A DNA stretch of 5,735 bases from the NCBI GenBank assembly GCA_016765235.1, contig JAESQH010000011.1, forward strand, positions 1 to 5,735, given 5' to 3'. The position numbers were made by a program, and so were the translations under genes. The notes under the pieces are model-generated. The model did no database searches. It was not told the DNA's origin and saw only the letters and a program-made list of their open reading frames with translations. Of the stretch, positions 5,265-5,735 are shown piece after piece (position 1 is the first letter of the stretch; the number at the start of each line of letters is the position of its first letter). The stretch comes from Paracoccaceae bacterium. Its GTDB lineage: Bacteria > Pseudomonadota > Alphaproteobacteria > Rhodobacterales > Rhodobacteraceae.

Positions 5265-5735
5265 TCGAGGCAACTTTAGTAAACGGCATTGGGCGAATAA
5301 TGCTGAACAACCCAAAGGTTCACAACGCCTTAACGCTCGAAGCGATGGACGATATTCGTGCGACTTTGGCAAAATGGACTGCCAGCGATATTCGTGTGCT
5401 GGTTTTGACAGGAACGGGTAAAAGTTTCTGCTCCGGCGTATCGCTCGGCGATGTTGGAAGTGGGGATTGGTCAAACAATCCACTGACCGCCCTATGTGAT
5501 GCTGTCGAAAACTTCCGCACTCCAACAATCTGCGCCCTGAATGGTGGGGTTTACGGTGGTGGAGTCGAATTGGCGTTGTCTTGTGACTTTCGCATTGGTG
5601 TTACAGGCATGAAAATGTTCGTTCCGGCGGCAAAAATCGGGGTGCATTATGACGCTGCGGGAATTGCGCGGTATGTCCAGAAACTCGGCCCTCAAACTGC
5701 GCGGCGCGTATTTTTGCTTGCTGAAAAGTTTAACG
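5261..5735 (+). CDS. Enoyl-CoA hydratase/isomerase family protein (partial, 3' end beyond window)
   Basis: This is a crotonase-fold protein; 158 codons are visible before the window ends, out of about 240-260 expected. Family blocks appear in order: LNNPKVHNAL at 15-24, the first oxyanion-hole loop GKSFCSGVSLGDV at 53-65, NGGVYGGGVELALSCDFRIG at 94-113 with the second oxyanion-hole glycine (G100) and catalytic-type E103, then VPAAKIG at 121-127. The second glutamate of classical hydratases (E164 in rat ECH, in PEI) is replaced by A123, so hydratase activity is doubtful; isomerase, hydrolase, decarboxylase or other crotonase chemistry is possible. The start is GTG, overlapping the xthA stop as GTGA. 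No Shine-Dalgarno is evident, which suggests translational coupling. The next in-frame ATG (5300) would remove the first beta strand, so GTG is preferred. The CoA-thioester substrate is not predictable. Confidence 0.88.
   Translation, partial: MIEATLVNGIGRIMLNNPKVHNALTLEAMDDIRATLAKWTASDIRVLVLTGTGKSFCSGVSLGDVGSGDWSNNPLTALCDAVENFRTPTICALNGGVYGGGVELALSCDFRIGVTGMKMFVPAAKIGVHYDAAGIARYVQKLGPQTARRVFLLAEKFN

Noticed and set aside
5029..5421. Plus-strand open frame overlapping the xthA 3' end and the next gene
   Set aside because: It is out of frame with both xthA and the crotonase gene, which each show continuous family motifs through the region.

Overview
The window reads as a chromosomal housekeeping segment of an alphaproteobacterium, most likely a marine Rhodobacterales/roseobacter-type organism. 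This rests on the protein families and their sequence flavour (a CenR-like OmpR-family regulator, a RibA with a degenerate RibB-like N-terminus, the nudix-cca pair), moderate GC by eye, weak Shine-Dalgarno use and several GANTC (CcrM-type) sites. I see no insertion sequence, phage gene, CRISPR array, rRNA or tRNA.

Layout. The left part (13-3511) is on the minus strand. Read in transcription order it is ribA (GTP cyclohydrolase II, 3511-2417), a NUDIX CoA-pyrophosphatase-like gene (2420-1821), cca (tRNA nucleotidyltransferase, 1830-676) and a LysE/RhtB-family amino-acid exporter (621-13). The first three genes overlap one another (4 bp GTGA, then 10 bp) and almost certainly form one operon. 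The exporter lies 54 bp further on, behind two short perfect palindromes, and may be separately controlled.

A 170-bp divergent control region (3512-3681) separates ribA from a plus-strand response regulator gene (3682-4368). It holds a 14/15-bp inverted repeat flanking the likely ribA -10 box, and a 10-bp-period direct repeat. The regulator ends in a clear intrinsic terminator (4391-4422). After a 56-bp gap comes xthA (exodeoxyribonuclease III, 4479-5264). Its TGA overlaps the GTG start of an enoyl-CoA hydratase/isomerase-family gene that runs off the right edge.

How the genes fit together. ribA starts flavin synthesis, the NUDIX enzyme probably turns over CoA-type nucleotides, and Cca matures tRNA 3' ends, so the left operon is a cofactor and RNA-maintenance unit. 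The response regulator has no kinase gene beside it and resembles the essential alphaproteobacterial cell-envelope regulator CenR. xthA is DNA repair.

I did not find a convincing new multi-gene system. The points most worth a second look are the degenerate RibB-like domain on RibA, the paired dyads in the ribA/regulator control region, the palindrome in front of the exporter, and the crotonase-fold protein lacking one of the two usual catalytic glutamates.
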